This document shows positions 27,241 to 35,317 of a stretch of DNA of 64,000 nt, piece by piece. Where the stretch lies: contig CAUJFI010000025.1 in NCBI GenBank assembly GCA_963170125.1, positions 1 through 64,000 on the forward strand, read 5' to 3'. Numbering within the stretch: the first letter of the stretch is position 1; each line of letters opens with the position of its first letter. The stretch is from Deinococcota bacterium (GTDB lineage: Bacteria; Deinococcota; Deinococci; Deinococcales; Trueperaceae). A program made the position numbers and the translations under genes. The notes below the pieces were generated by a model that worked only from the letters and a program-made list of their open reading frames with translations, ran no database searches and was not told the origin of the DNA.

Positions 27241-28248
27241 ATGATCGGGGTCGACCTCGGCACCACGAACGTACGCATCCACGTCAAGGGCAAGGGCGTG
27301 CTCCTGCGCGAGCCGGCGGTGATCGCCGTAGTGAAAGGCACCACGGAGGTGAAGGCCGTTGGGCAGGAAGCCTACCGGATGCTCGGCCGCACCCCGGGGA
27401 ACATCACGGCCGTCAGACCGATGGCCGACGGCGTGATCGCCGACTACACGCTCACGGAGAAGATGCTGCAGGCGTTCATCCGGAAGGTCCTCACCGGACC
27501 GGCACGCTTCCTGCGCCCGAACATCATGGTGTGCATCCCGTCCGGCATCACGGACGTCGAGCGGCGGGCGGTGGTCCAGGCCGTCCACGAGGTCGGGGCG
27601 CGCAAGGCGTTCCTCATCGAGGAACCCGTGGCCGGCGCCATCGGCGCGGGCATCGCCATCGCCGAGCCCATCGGCTCGATGGTGATCGACATCGGCGGCG
27701 GCACTACCGACCTGGCCATCATCAGCCTCGGCGGAATCGTCGTCTCCCAGAGCCTGCGCATCGCCGGCAACACCTTCGACCGCGACATCATGGCGTACGT
27801 GAGGGCCAAGTACAACCTGCTCATCGGCGACCGCACGGCCGAGGAGATCAAGCGCACGATCGGAGCGGCGAAGATCGTCACGGAGAGCGACCGGCAGAGC
27901 ATGGAGGTGCGCGGCCGCGACCTCATCGACGGCATGCCGAAGAGCGTCACCGTCACCACGGAGGACGTCGTGGCGGCGCTCAAGTCGTCGCTGGAGCGCA
28001 TCGCGGACGGCATGCGCAAGGTCCTCGAGCAGGCACCGCCCGAACTCATCTCGGACGTGATCGAGCGCGGGATCGTCCTCACCGGCGGCGGGGCGCTGCT
28101 GCGGCACCTCGACGACTACCTATCCAGCATCACGTCCATCCCGGTCGGCGTCGCAGCCAACGCCGCGGACTGCGTGGTGCTCGGCACCGCGCAAGCGCTC
28201 GACATGGTGCATGTGCTCAAGGACGCGCACTTCGAGCGGGCGCGCTGA
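27241..28248 (+). CDS. mreB: Rod-shape actin homologue MreB/Mbl
   Basis: 335 residues. The actin-family phosphate loops GVDLGTTN (residues 3-10) and DIGGGTTD, LIEEPVAGAIGAG, and the adenosine motif GIVLTGGGALL are all present. MreB filaments organise lateral cell-wall synthesis. No mreC/mreD follow, so this copy stands alone, and a rod shape cannot be inferred safely. The ATG follows a -10 box by six bases, with no ribosome binding site. Confidence 0.93.
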   Translation: MIGVDLGTTNVRIHVKGKGVLLREPAVIAVVKGTTEVKAVGQEAYRMLGRTPGNITAVRPMADGVIADYTLTEKMLQAFIRKVLTGPARFLRPNIMVCIPSGITDVERRAVVQAVHEVGARKAFLIEEPVAGAIGAGIAIAEPIGSMVIDIGGGTTDLAIISLGGIVVSQSLRIAGNTFDRDIMAYVRAKYNLLIGDRTAEEIKRTIGAAKIVTESDRQSMEVRGRDLIDGMPKSVTVTTEDVVAALKSSLERIADGMRKVLEQAPPELISDVIERGIVLTGGGALLRHLDDYLSSITSIPVGVAANAADCVVLGTAQALDMVHVLKDAHFERAR

Positions 28249-28251
28249 AGC

Positions 28252-28788
28252 TCAGCTCTCCGCGGTGACGTCGTGCCCGTGGCCGTCCGGCGCGAGGGCG
28301 TCGTTACCAGGGGCGTCCGGCGCTGGGCCCGGGGGCCTCACTGCCGCCTTGGCCAGCGTGCCGGTGGTCAGGAAGCCAAGCGCGTACGCCACGCTCACGA
28401 GGAGCAGGAGCGCGTACAGTCCCACCCCGCGCTGCTCGGTGGCGAAGGCCAGCGCGAGGAACCAGGTGACGGAGCCATAGAGGGTGGCCAGCACGAGCGT
28501 CGCCGTGAGCGCCGGTCGCCTACCCCCGACCGAGGTGAGGCGCAGGCCGGCGAAGGCCGCGAACACGGTCTCGAGGATCGCGAAGCCGACGAGGACCCAC
28601 ATGAGCACGGAGCTCTGGTGGACGGCGACGCCGGCGGTCAGCAGCCGCACGACGATGGCGACGAGGAACGCGAGGACCACCTGCGCCATGAACCCGACGA
28701 CGAACGCCGGGCGCAGCACGGCGGCGGCACCGAACTCGTCGAGCCTCGGCGCGTCCAGGTACCGGCGCAAGGGGGCGATCACGCCCAC
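28252..28788 (-). CDS. Four-helix membrane protein, unknown function
   Basis: 178 residues with four predicted transmembrane segments (about 25-48, 59-80, 90-112, 119-140) and a proline/aspartate-rich C-terminal tail ending HGHDVTAES. No family is recognised. GTG at 28788 has GAGGGAGG shortly upstream; GTG at 28782 is an alternative. It ends three bases after the convergent mreB. Confidence 0.6.
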   Translation of the reverse strand: MGVIAPLRRYLDAPRLDEFGAAAVLRPAFVVGFMAQVVLAFLVAIVVRLLTAGVAVHQSSVLMWVLVGFAILETVFAAFAGLRLTSVGGRRPALTATLVLATLYGSVTWFLALAFATEQRGVGLYALLLLVSVAYALGFLTTGTLAKAAVRPPGPAPDAPGNDALAPDGHGHDVTAES

Positions 28789-28812
28789 CCGCCCTCCCTC
28801 GTGACGGCGGGG

Positions 28813-28941
28813 CTAGTGCTTCTCAGGCTCGACCGTGTTGCGTGCGACCCACACGCTGGTCACGACGAAGAAGGACGAGAACAACCCGATGGCGATCATG
28901 ATGATGATCGCGTTGCGGGCGATGACCAAGAACTCGTTCAT
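28813..28941 (-). CDS. 42-residue single-span membrane miniprotein
   Basis: The frame is preceded by a near-perfect ribosome binding site (AGGAGG, five bases before ATG). It encodes a short N terminus, one hydrophobic helix (about residues 8-32, IIIMIAIGLFSSFFVV) and a charged tail (VEPEKH). It lies 20 bases after the MATE gene end on the same strand and 24 bases before the four-helix membrane protein. Function unknown; it could be a small partner subunit of a neighbouring membrane protein. Confidence 0.65.
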   Translation of the reverse strand: MNEFLVIARNAIIIMIAIGLFSSFFVVTSVWVARNTVEPEKH

Positions 28942-28961
28942 CCCTACCTCCTGGGCCGAGT

Positions 28962-30317
28962 CTACCGAGTTCCGGGTCCGGGCGCTCGCGAACGCCTGGC
29001 GAAGCGCGCGCTCATGAGCGCAGCGGCCGTCGCCAGGCCGGCCACCATGCCGTACCAGAGCCCCTTGGCACCGACTCCGAACCCGAAGGCCAGGAGCAAC
29101 CCGACGGGCATGGCCACGATCCAGTAGGAGACGAGTGTCAGGAGCATGGGCACGCGGGTGTCCTTCAAGCCCCGCAGGGCGCCGATGGCCGTGACCTGCA
29201 CGCCGTCGAAGAGCTGGAAGAGGGCGGCGATGCTCAAGAAACCGACGGCCGCCGCGACCATGGCGGCGTTCTCCGGAGCCGCCACATCCGTGTAGAGGCC
29301 GATCACGAAGCGCGGCGCAACGAGGAAGAGCGTGGCGGAGCACGCCATGAACCCGACGGCGACGCCGATGCCCATGAACCCCGTCCGCCTCACCTTCGCC
29401 ACATCGCCAGCGCCGACCGCCTGTCCGACGATGACGCTCGTGGCTATGGCCATGCCGAGCGGCACCATGAACGTCATCGAGGCGGACTGCATGGCCACCT
29501 GATGCGCGGCGAGGACGGAGTCGCCGAAGCGGGCGATGAGCAGGCCGGAGAGGCTGAAGAGGCCGACCTCCATGCCGGTCGTGAAGGCGATCGGCCAACC
29601 GATCCTGACGAGCTCCCCCATCACGCGCAGGCGCAACTGGGCCATGCCGGCCAGGACGCGCTGTTGGGGGTAGCGCCAGGCGACTAGCGCCGCCGCCAGC
29701 AGGAACATGATCGTGTACACGCCGGCCGTCGCGAAGCCGGTGCCGACGACACCGAGCGCGGGGAAGCCCAGGTGGCCGAAGATCAGCACCTCGCAGAGCA
29801 GGACGTTGAGCGCGACGCCGAAGAACGCGATGTACATGATGGGCCGCGCGTCGCCGTGGCCCTCCAGGAAGCCTCGGAGCGCCGTGAAGCCCAAGTAGAA
29901 CGGGAAGCCGAACGAGATCGCCCTGAGATAACCCCCGGCCAGACGCGCGGTCTCCTCCTCGAGACCGAGGCGCAGCAGGACGGGCCCGACCGCGTAGAAG
30001 ACGACGATGCCGGGGATGGCCAGCACGAGGGCGAGCCATAAGGCCTGCGAGGCAGCGTGGCCGGCCTCCGAGCGCCTCCCGCCCCCGAGCGCCTGCGCCA
30101 CCGTCGGGCCGACAGCGAACAGCACCGAGGACATGACGATCCCGGTAGTGAAGTAGAAGCCGCCGCCGAGCGCCATGGCCGCGAGGGCTCCCGCGCCGAG
30201 GCGACCGACCATCAGGGTGTCCACGAAACCGAGGCCGTTCTGGGCCAGCTGCGCCAGCACCAGCGGCGCCGCCAAGCGCAGTAGGCCGAAGAACTCGCTT
30301 CTGCGCGTGGCGACCAC
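28962..30317 (-). CDS. MATE-family multidrug/sodium antiporter
   Basis: 451 residues, the normal MATE length, with twelve hydrophobic segments in two homologous halves. Typical elements are QNGLGFVDTLMVGRLG in helix 1-2 and GMEVGLFSLSGLLIARFG at the start of the second half. It exports cationic drugs using Na+ or H+ gradients. The start at GTG 30317 is inferred: TATCCT (30325-30330) ends seven bases upstream. The longer frame overlaps the divergent peptidase gene and adds low-complexity sequence. Confidence 0.88.
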   Translation of the reverse strand: MVATRRSEFFGLLRLAAPLVLAQLAQNGLGFVDTLMVGRLGAGALAAMALGGGFYFTTGIVMSSVLFAVGPTVAQALGGGRRSEAGHAASQALWLALVLAIPGIVVFYAVGPVLLRLGLEEETARLAGGYLRAISFGFPFYLGFTALRGFLEGHGDARPIMYIAFFGVALNVLLCEVLIFGHLGFPALGVVGTGFATAGVYTIMFLLAAALVAWRYPQQRVLAGMAQLRLRVMGELVRIGWPIAFTTGMEVGLFSLSGLLIARFGDSVLAAHQVAMQSASMTFMVPLGMAIATSVIVGQAVGAGDVAKVRRTGFMGIGVAVGFMACSATLFLVAPRFVIGLYTDVAAPENAAMVAAAVGFLSIAALFQLFDGVQVTAIGALRGLKDTRVPMLLTLVSYWIVAMPVGLLLAFGFGVGAKGLWYGMVAGLATAAALMSARFARRSRAPGPGTR

Positions 30318-30324
30318 GCCCACC

Positions 30325-30330
30325 AGGATA
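30325..30330 (-). promoter_or_regulatory. Leaderless-type -10 box
   Basis: TATCCT on the minus strand ends seven bases before the inferred GTG start of the MATE gene. Confidence 0.45.
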
Positions 30331-30362
30331 ACCACAGCGGGCAACCCCGCAGCAGGCCGCGG

Positions 30363-30368
30363 TAGCAT
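30363..30368 (+). promoter_or_regulatory. Leaderless-type -10 box
   Basis: TAGCAT preceded by GG ends seven bases before the ATG at 30376. Confidence 0.55.
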
Positions 30369-30375
30369 GGCGGGC

Positions 30376-31467
30376 ATGCGGATCGTCGTTGCACTGCTCG
30401 TGGTCCTGTTGCTGGTGGCGGGCGGCCTCTGGGCCCTCGGCCTGCCACCTTTCAAGGGCCGCACGCGCGAGCCGGCGAAGCCCGACCTGTTCGCCGCCAT
30501 CGCGTCGCCAGACCCCGGCGCGGTCACCGCCGCGCTGGAAGGGGGCGCCGACATGCACGCCCGCGACCTCAGCGGCTACACGGCGCTCATGGTCGCCGTG
30601 CGCGAGAGCGCCCCGACCACCGTCCTCGACACGCTCCTCGCCGCCGGCGCGGCGCTCGACGACGTGACGGAGAACGGGTCCAGCGCCCTCATGCTCGCGG
30701 CCGCGGCGGGCACGCCCGCCCAGGTCATCCACCTGATGAACGCCGGCGCCGACCCGACGCTGCGCGACACGGAAGGGCGCAACGCCGCCGACCTGGCGCG
30801 CCAGAACGCGGCCGTGCGCACCTCCGGGGTCTTCCCGAGGCTCCAGGAACTCGGCGCGCGCCCGTTCGTGCGCGGCTGGCCGAGCGGTTACGTCGTGCCC
30901 GTCGAGCACGCGACCATCAGCTCGCGCCGCAGCCACCTACCCGGCGCCCTGCGCGCCTACCGCAACGGCTATCACGAGGGGTTCGACTTCTACAACGGCA
31001 CGGTGAGCGTGAGCATCGGCTACGGCACGCCCATCGTGGCAGTGGCTGATGGCGTCGTCATACGAGCGGACAAGGACTACGTCGAGAACAGCCAGGCGGA
31101 GTACGACGCCCTGATCGCCGAGGCGCTACGCGGCCTCGACACGCCGCCCGAAGTCCTCGACCGCCTGCGCGGGCGGCAGGTCTGGATCCACCACGCCGGC
31201 GGCTTCGTGACGCGCTACGCGCACCTCGCAGCCGTGGCGGAGGGCGTGGCCGTAGGCAGCGTCGTTCGGCAAGGCGACGTCATCGCCACGACCGGCAACT
31301 CCGGCACGGCCGAGGCCGCCCAGGGCACGCAGGACGACCCGCACCCGCACGTCGAGGTGTGGCGCGACGAAACGACGTTCCTAGGCGCGGCCCTGGAGCC
31401 GGAGGAGATCTGGAGCCTGGCGGCGCAAGTCTTCGGCGTCGCCGCCCTGCCCCCGTTCCACGACTGA
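30376..31467 (+). CDS. Ankyrin-repeat M23 (LytM) peptidase fusion
   Basis: 363 residues. An N-terminal signal anchor (residues 1-22) exports the rest. Residues about 38-165 are ankyrin repeats (GGADMHARDLSGYTALMVAV, GSSALMLAAAAG, GADPTLRDTEGRNAADLA). The C-terminal half is an M23 metallopeptidase: zinc ligands HxxxD in YHEGFDFY near residue 198 and HxH in PHPHVEVW near 322, with WIHHAGGFVTRYAHL between them. M23 enzymes cut peptidoglycan cross-links or act as amidase activators. An ankyrin module on the exported side of the same chain is unusual. Confidence 0.85.
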   Translation: MRIVVALLVVLLLVAGGLWALGLPPFKGRTREPAKPDLFAAIASPDPGAVTAALEGGADMHARDLSGYTALMVAVRESAPTTVLDTLLAAGAALDDVTENGSSALMLAAAAGTPAQVIHLMNAGADPTLRDTEGRNAADLARQNAAVRTSGVFPRLQELGARPFVRGWPSGYVVPVEHATISSRRSHLPGALRAYRNGYHEGFDFYNGTVSVSIGYGTPIVAVADGVVIRADKDYVENSQAEYDALIAEALRGLDTPPEVLDRLRGRQVWIHHAGGFVTRYAHLAAVAEGVAVGSVVRQGDVIATTGNSGTAEAAQGTQDDPHPHVEVWRDETTFLGAALEPEEIWSLAAQVFGVAALPPFHD

Positions 31468-31479
31468 CCCCAGGACGAC

Positions 31480-32166
31480 CTACCAGGGCAGGTTGAAGCC
31501 AGCCTGCGTCGAGTTGCGGTAGTAGGCCTCGATCTCGGCCGGTATGGTGCTCACGTCGTCGACGACCTTGAAGAGGTGCAGGTCGCCCTCGGAGATCGTG
31601 CCGGCGCGCTGCAGCGTGCCCTGGAGCCACTGCAGCAGCCCGCGCCAGAACTCCACGCCGACCAGGTAGACGGGGAACGGCTTGATCTTGCGGGTCTGGA
31701 CGAGCGTCAGGGCCTCGAACAGCTCGTCGATGGTGCCGAAGCCGCCGGGGAACACCACGAACGCCGTCGAGTACTTCACGAGCATGACCTTGCGCACGAA
31801 GAAGTACTTGAACTGCAGCGTGTCCGTCTGGTACTGGTTCGGCGACTGCTCGTGCGGCAGGTCGATGTTAAGGCCCATGCTGCGCCCGCCGGCCTCCATC
31901 GCGCCGCGGTTGGCCGCCTCCATGATGCCCGGTCCGCCCCCCGTCAGAACCGTGTACCCCTCGCGCACGAGCGCGCCGCCTAGCTGCTGGGCCTTGGCGT
32001 AGATCTCGGTGTCCTCCTTGAGGCGGGCCGAGCCGAAGACCGTGACGGCCTTCCCCACGTCCGCCATCTCCTCAAACCCCTGGACGAACTCGCCCATGAT
32101 CCTGAACATGCGCCACGAGTCCTCCGCGAGGGCGTCGATGACGTACTGCTTCTCGATACCGTTCAT
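31480..32166 (-). CDS. LOG-family protein (TIGR00730 type)
   Basis: 228 residues with the diagnostic motifs GGGPGIMEAANRGA and PGGFGTIDELFEALTLVQTRKI. Family members are nucleoside 5'-monophosphate phosphoribohydrolases, some releasing cytokinins; many are simply annotated as putative decarboxylase. The ATG follows TAACCT (32173-32178) by six bases, so it is probably leaderless. Confidence 0.9.
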   Translation of the reverse strand: MNGIEKQYVIDALAEDSWRMFRIMGEFVQGFEEMADVGKAVTVFGSARLKEDTEIYAKAQQLGGALVREGYTVLTGGGPGIMEAANRGAMEAGGRSMGLNIDLPHEQSPNQYQTDTLQFKYFFVRKVMLVKYSTAFVVFPGGFGTIDELFEALTLVQTRKIKPFPVYLVGVEFWRGLLQWLQGTLQRAGTISEGDLHLFKVVDDVSTIPAEIEAYYRNSTQAGFNLPW

Positions 32167-32172
32167 CCGCCT

Positions 32173-32178
32173 AGGTTA
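32173..32178 (-). promoter_or_regulatory. Leaderless-type -10 box
   Basis: TAACCT on the minus strand, preceded by GG, ends six bases before the ATG of the LOG-family gene. Confidence 0.6.
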
Positions 32179-32270
32179 CCCGCACGGGCCCGCCCACGGC
32201 AGCGCGAACGGCGCCGCAGGGGCCCGCGCCGCCGGACGCCGCCAAGCTCACCGGCGGTCGCGCGAACCGC

Positions 32271-32900
32271 TCACAGCAGGCCGAGGAGCGGGCCGATGGT
32301 CGGCGCGACGGCGTCCGGTCCGGCGGACGCCAACGTGGCGGCGTCGTGCGTGCCCCACGTGACCCCGAACGTCCTGAGGCCGGCGGCGCGGCCCGCCACG
32401 ATGTCGCTGGTCGTGTCGCCGACCATCCACGCGCCCTGCGCCCCAGCGGCGTCGAGCGCGCGCAGGATCACGTCGGGCGCCGGCTTGTGTGGGAACCCGT
32501 CGGTACCCTGGACGTGGTCGACGTGATCGGTCAGGCCGACGGCCGCGACGAGGTCTCGGGCCGTGGCCGAGCCCTTGGTGGTCGCCACGAGCCGCGCGTA
32601 GCCGCGCTCACCCAACTCGCTCAGGACGTCGACGACGCCCGGGTACGGCCTGGACTTGTCGCCCAGGTGGCGCCGGTAGCGCTCGCGGTACGCCGCGACG
32701 AAGGCCTCGAGCCGGTCGGGGCGGACGAAATCCGCGTACATCTCCGCGAGCGGCCTGCCGATGAGCGCGCGCACGGTAGCGCGCTCAGGGCCGGCCTCAC
32801 CGAGCTCGGCGAACGTGGCGAGGAACGTGTCGAGGATGTCGTCGAGCGAGTCCACGAGCGTGCCGTCCAGGTCGAAGACGATCGCGAGCCTTGGGCGCAT
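32271..32900 (-). CDS. HAD-superfamily phosphatase, phosphoglycolate-phosphatase-like
   Basis: 209 residues. HAD motif I DLDGTLVDS begins near residue 10, motif II threonine in VATTKGSA, the motif III lysine in HKPAPDVI and motif IV MVGDTTSDI follow. The helical cap between motifs I and II marks a subclass I enzyme of the Gph/PGMB type. The substrate may be phosphoglycolate, pyrophosphate or a sugar phosphate. The ATG at 32900 follows GATACT by six bases; the upstream extension to 32975 overlaps the mutS2 end and is rejected. Confidence 0.85.
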   Translation of the reverse strand: MRPRLAIVFDLDGTLVDSLDDILDTFLATFAELGEAGPERATVRALIGRPLAEMYADFVRPDRLEAFVAAYRERYRRHLGDKSRPYPGVVDVLSELGERGYARLVATTKGSATARDLVAAVGLTDHVDHVQGTDGFPHKPAPDVILRALDAAGAQGAWMVGDTTSDIVAGRAAGLRTFGVTWGTHDAATLASAGPDAVAPTIGPLLGLL

Positions 32901-32906
32901 GGGCCG

Positions 32907-32912
32907 AGTATC
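32907..32912 (-). promoter_or_regulatory. Leaderless-type -10 box
   Basis: GATACT on the minus strand ends six bases before the ATG of the HAD phosphatase. Confidence 0.5.
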
Positions 32913-32937
32913 GCAGATGGGGCGGGCGCCGCCGCGC

Positions 32938-35277
32938 TCAGTAGCGCAGGTAGGCCACTGTGACGCCGTGGCCACCCTCGTACGGCACGGCGTCCTCGAA
33001 GCGCTCGACGAGCTTCTCGCCCTTGAGGTACGAGCGCACGGCGTCGCGCAGAGCGCCCGTGCCCTTGCCGTGCAGCACCCGTACCGACTCCGTCTTCAAG
33101 GCGTGCGCCTCCATGATGAAGTCGCGCAGGAGCTCCAGGCCGGCCTCGACGCGCTCGCCCCGCAGGTTGAGCTCGCGGGGGGCGCTCGACTGTCCGAGGG
33201 CGACCGGACTGCGGCGGGTGGTCGGCTGGGCCGCCTTGACCGTAGCCTTCTTCACCGGGTCGACGTCGTGCGCCGGCACCTCGACCTTGATGAGGCCGAG
33301 CTGCACGACCACCTGGTCCCCCCTACGCTCGAGCACCGGGCCTTCGGCGTCGTAGCTGGCGACGCGCACGCGCATGCCGACACCCAGGGGGTCGCCGACC
33401 TCCACGGGATCGCTGTGCGCCGCGGCCGCCGGGCGGCGCGCGTCGCGGCCGGCCAGCTTGCGCGCCTGCTGCCGCAGCGCGCCGATCTCCTCGAGCGCCT
33501 TCGAGCGCAGCTCCGGCTCCTCGCGCGCGCTGCGCTTGAGCCGGGCGGCGTGCTGCATGGTGTCCTTCAAGAGCGCCTCGGCCCGCGCCGCGGCCGCGGC
33601 CATCACCTCGCCCTCGCGACCTCGCAGCATGGCGATCTGGTCGCGCAGCTGCCCGGCCTCGCGCACGGCCGTCTCGCTCGCCACGCGCGCCTCGGCGAGT
33701 TGTTCCTCCAGCTCCTCGCGCCGGTCCTCCAAGGCGAGGAGCAGGCCCTCGAGCCGGCCGCCCTCCGGGCCGAGTAGCTCGGCGGCGCGCGCCAGCAGCT
33801 CCCTCCCGAGGCCGAGGCGCTCGGCGATGGCCAAGGCGTAGCTCCGGCCCGGCTGGCCCATGACGAGCTGGTAGGCGGGCCTGAGCGCCTCGACGTCGAA
33901 GCGCATGGCCGCGTTGGTCACGCCCGGCGTCTCCGAGGCGAAGACCTTGAGGGGCGCCAGGTGCGTCGTCACGAGTCCGCGGGCGCCTGACGCCACCACG
34001 GCCTCGAGGATGGCCTGCGAGATCGCGGCGCCCTCGTCCGGGTCCGTGCCGGAGCCGAGCTCGTCGATCAGCACGAGCGCGTGCTCGTCGGCGCTGTCCA
34101 CGATGGCGCGCAGGTTACGCAGGTGACCGGCGTACGTACTGAGGCTCGCCTCGATGCTCTGCTCGTCGCCGATGTCGCAGAGGAGCTCCCGCGTGTAAGG
34201 GAGGAGCGGCTGCCTGGCGCCGTCCGCCGCCACGAACAGCCCGGAGTAGGCCATGAGCGCGGCGAGGCCGACGGTCTTGATGAGCACCGTCTTGCCGCCG
34301 GCGTTCGGGCCGGTGATGACGAGCAGACGGGTGCCGCCGTCCAGGAGGATGTCGTTCGGGACGCAGTCGGTCACGAGCGGATGCCGGGCGCCGGCCAGGC
34401 GCACCCGTCCGGCCGGGTCGAACGCCGGCCGCGTGAGGCGCCAGTCGGACGCGAGGCGGGCCGAGGCGTTGACGACGTCCAGCTTGGCCACGACCTCGAG
34501 GCTGGCGTCGAGGAGCGGCTCGTCGGCGAGGCGCCGCCCCAACGCCAGGAGGATGCGCCTGACCTCGTCGCGCTCCTCCATCTCCAGGAGCGCGAGCTCG
34601 TTGTTCAGGTCGACGACGCCGGCCGGCTCGATGAACACGGTGGCGCCGGAGTCGGAGCGGTCGAGGGCTAGGCCGGGCACGCGCGCCTGATGGTTGGCCT
34701 TGATCGGGATGACGTAACGCTCGCGCCTGAGCGTGATGATCGGGTCCTGCACGTACTCCGAGTACTGCTCGAGCAGGCGGGTGAGCCGGTCGCGGATGCG
34801 GCCGCGGAGCGGGTTGAGGCGGCGCCTGATGTCGTAGAGCTTCGGGGTGGCGTCGTCGCGGACGTTACCGTCGGGGTCGAGCTGCTCCCTAACCAGGCGC
34901 AGCACGCCGTCGAACGTGCCTATCTCCAGCGCGAGCTCGCCCAGCGCGGGGCGCTCGCTATGGAGGATGGCGCGGCGCAGGGTAGCGGCGCCGTCGAGCG
35001 TGTACGCGATCGACAGGATGTCGGTGCCGTCGAGCAGGTTGCCATCGCGCACCCGCCGCACCAGCCCGCGCACGTCCTCGATGCCGCCAAGGGCAAGGAA
35101 GCCGCCATCGACCACCTCCTGGACGCGCTCCAGCGCCCGTTCGGCGGCGGCCTCGTCGTGCAGCGGCGCCAGGGCGTTGGCCAGCTCGACGCCCATGAAG
35201 GTGCCTGCACGCTCGGCGAGGGCCGCGCGCACGCGCTCGAAGGAGAGCTTGGCGAGCGTGTTGTCTGAGACCTGCAC
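32938..35277 (-). CDS. mutS2: Endonuclease MutS2
   Basis: 779 residues. The MutS core and ATPase carry Walker A TGPNAGGKT near residue 322 and IDELGSGTDPDEG, followed by a coiled-coil region (about 500-620) and a C-terminal Smr nuclease domain (LNLRGERVEAGLELL, VLHGKGTGALRDAV; about 697-779). MutS2 lacks the mismatch-recognition domain; it suppresses recombination or rescues collided ribosomes. GTG at 35277 is preferred because TATACT (35286-35291) ends eight bases upstream; TTG at 35286 would start inside that box. Divergent from a DNA glycosylase gene. Confidence 0.94.
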   Translation of the reverse strand: MQVSDNTLAKLSFERVRAALAERAGTFMGVELANALAPLHDEAAAERALERVQEVVDGGFLALGGIEDVRGLVRRVRDGNLLDGTDILSIAYTLDGAATLRRAILHSERPALGELALEIGTFDGVLRLVREQLDPDGNVRDDATPKLYDIRRRLNPLRGRIRDRLTRLLEQYSEYVQDPIITLRRERYVIPIKANHQARVPGLALDRSDSGATVFIEPAGVVDLNNELALLEMEERDEVRRILLALGRRLADEPLLDASLEVVAKLDVVNASARLASDWRLTRPAFDPAGRVRLAGARHPLVTDCVPNDILLDGGTRLLVITGPNAGGKTVLIKTVGLAALMAYSGLFVAADGARQPLLPYTRELLCDIGDEQSIEASLSTYAGHLRNLRAIVDSADEHALVLIDELGSGTDPDEGAAISQAILEAVVASGARGLVTTHLAPLKVFASETPGVTNAAMRFDVEALRPAYQLVMGQPGRSYALAIAERLGLGRELLARAAELLGPEGGRLEGLLLALEDRREELEEQLAEARVASETAVREAGQLRDQIAMLRGREGEVMAAAAARAEALLKDTMQHAARLKRSAREEPELRSKALEEIGALRQQARKLAGRDARRPAAAAHSDPVEVGDPLGVGMRVRVASYDAEGPVLERRGDQVVVQLGLIKVEVPAHDVDPVKKATVKAAQPTTRRSPVALGQSSAPRELNLRGERVEAGLELLRDFIMEAHALKTESVRVLHGKGTGALRDAVRSYLKGEKLVERFEDAVPYEGGHGVTVAYLRY

Positions 35278-35285
35278 AGCGCACA

Positions 35286-35291
35286 AGTATA
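35286..35291 (-). promoter_or_regulatory. mutS2 -10 box
   Basis: TATACT on the minus strand ends eight bases before the GTG at 35277. Confidence 0.5.
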
Positions 35292-35305
35292 CGTGCCCGG
35301 TCGGT

Positions 35306-35311
35306 TACGCT
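35306..35311 (+). promoter_or_regulatory. Leaderless-type -10 box
   Basis: TACGCT, preceded by GGT, ends six bases before the ATG at 35318. It is divergent from and only 14 bases away from the mutS2 -10 box. Confidence 0.55.
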
Positions 35312-35317
35312 CCGTCC

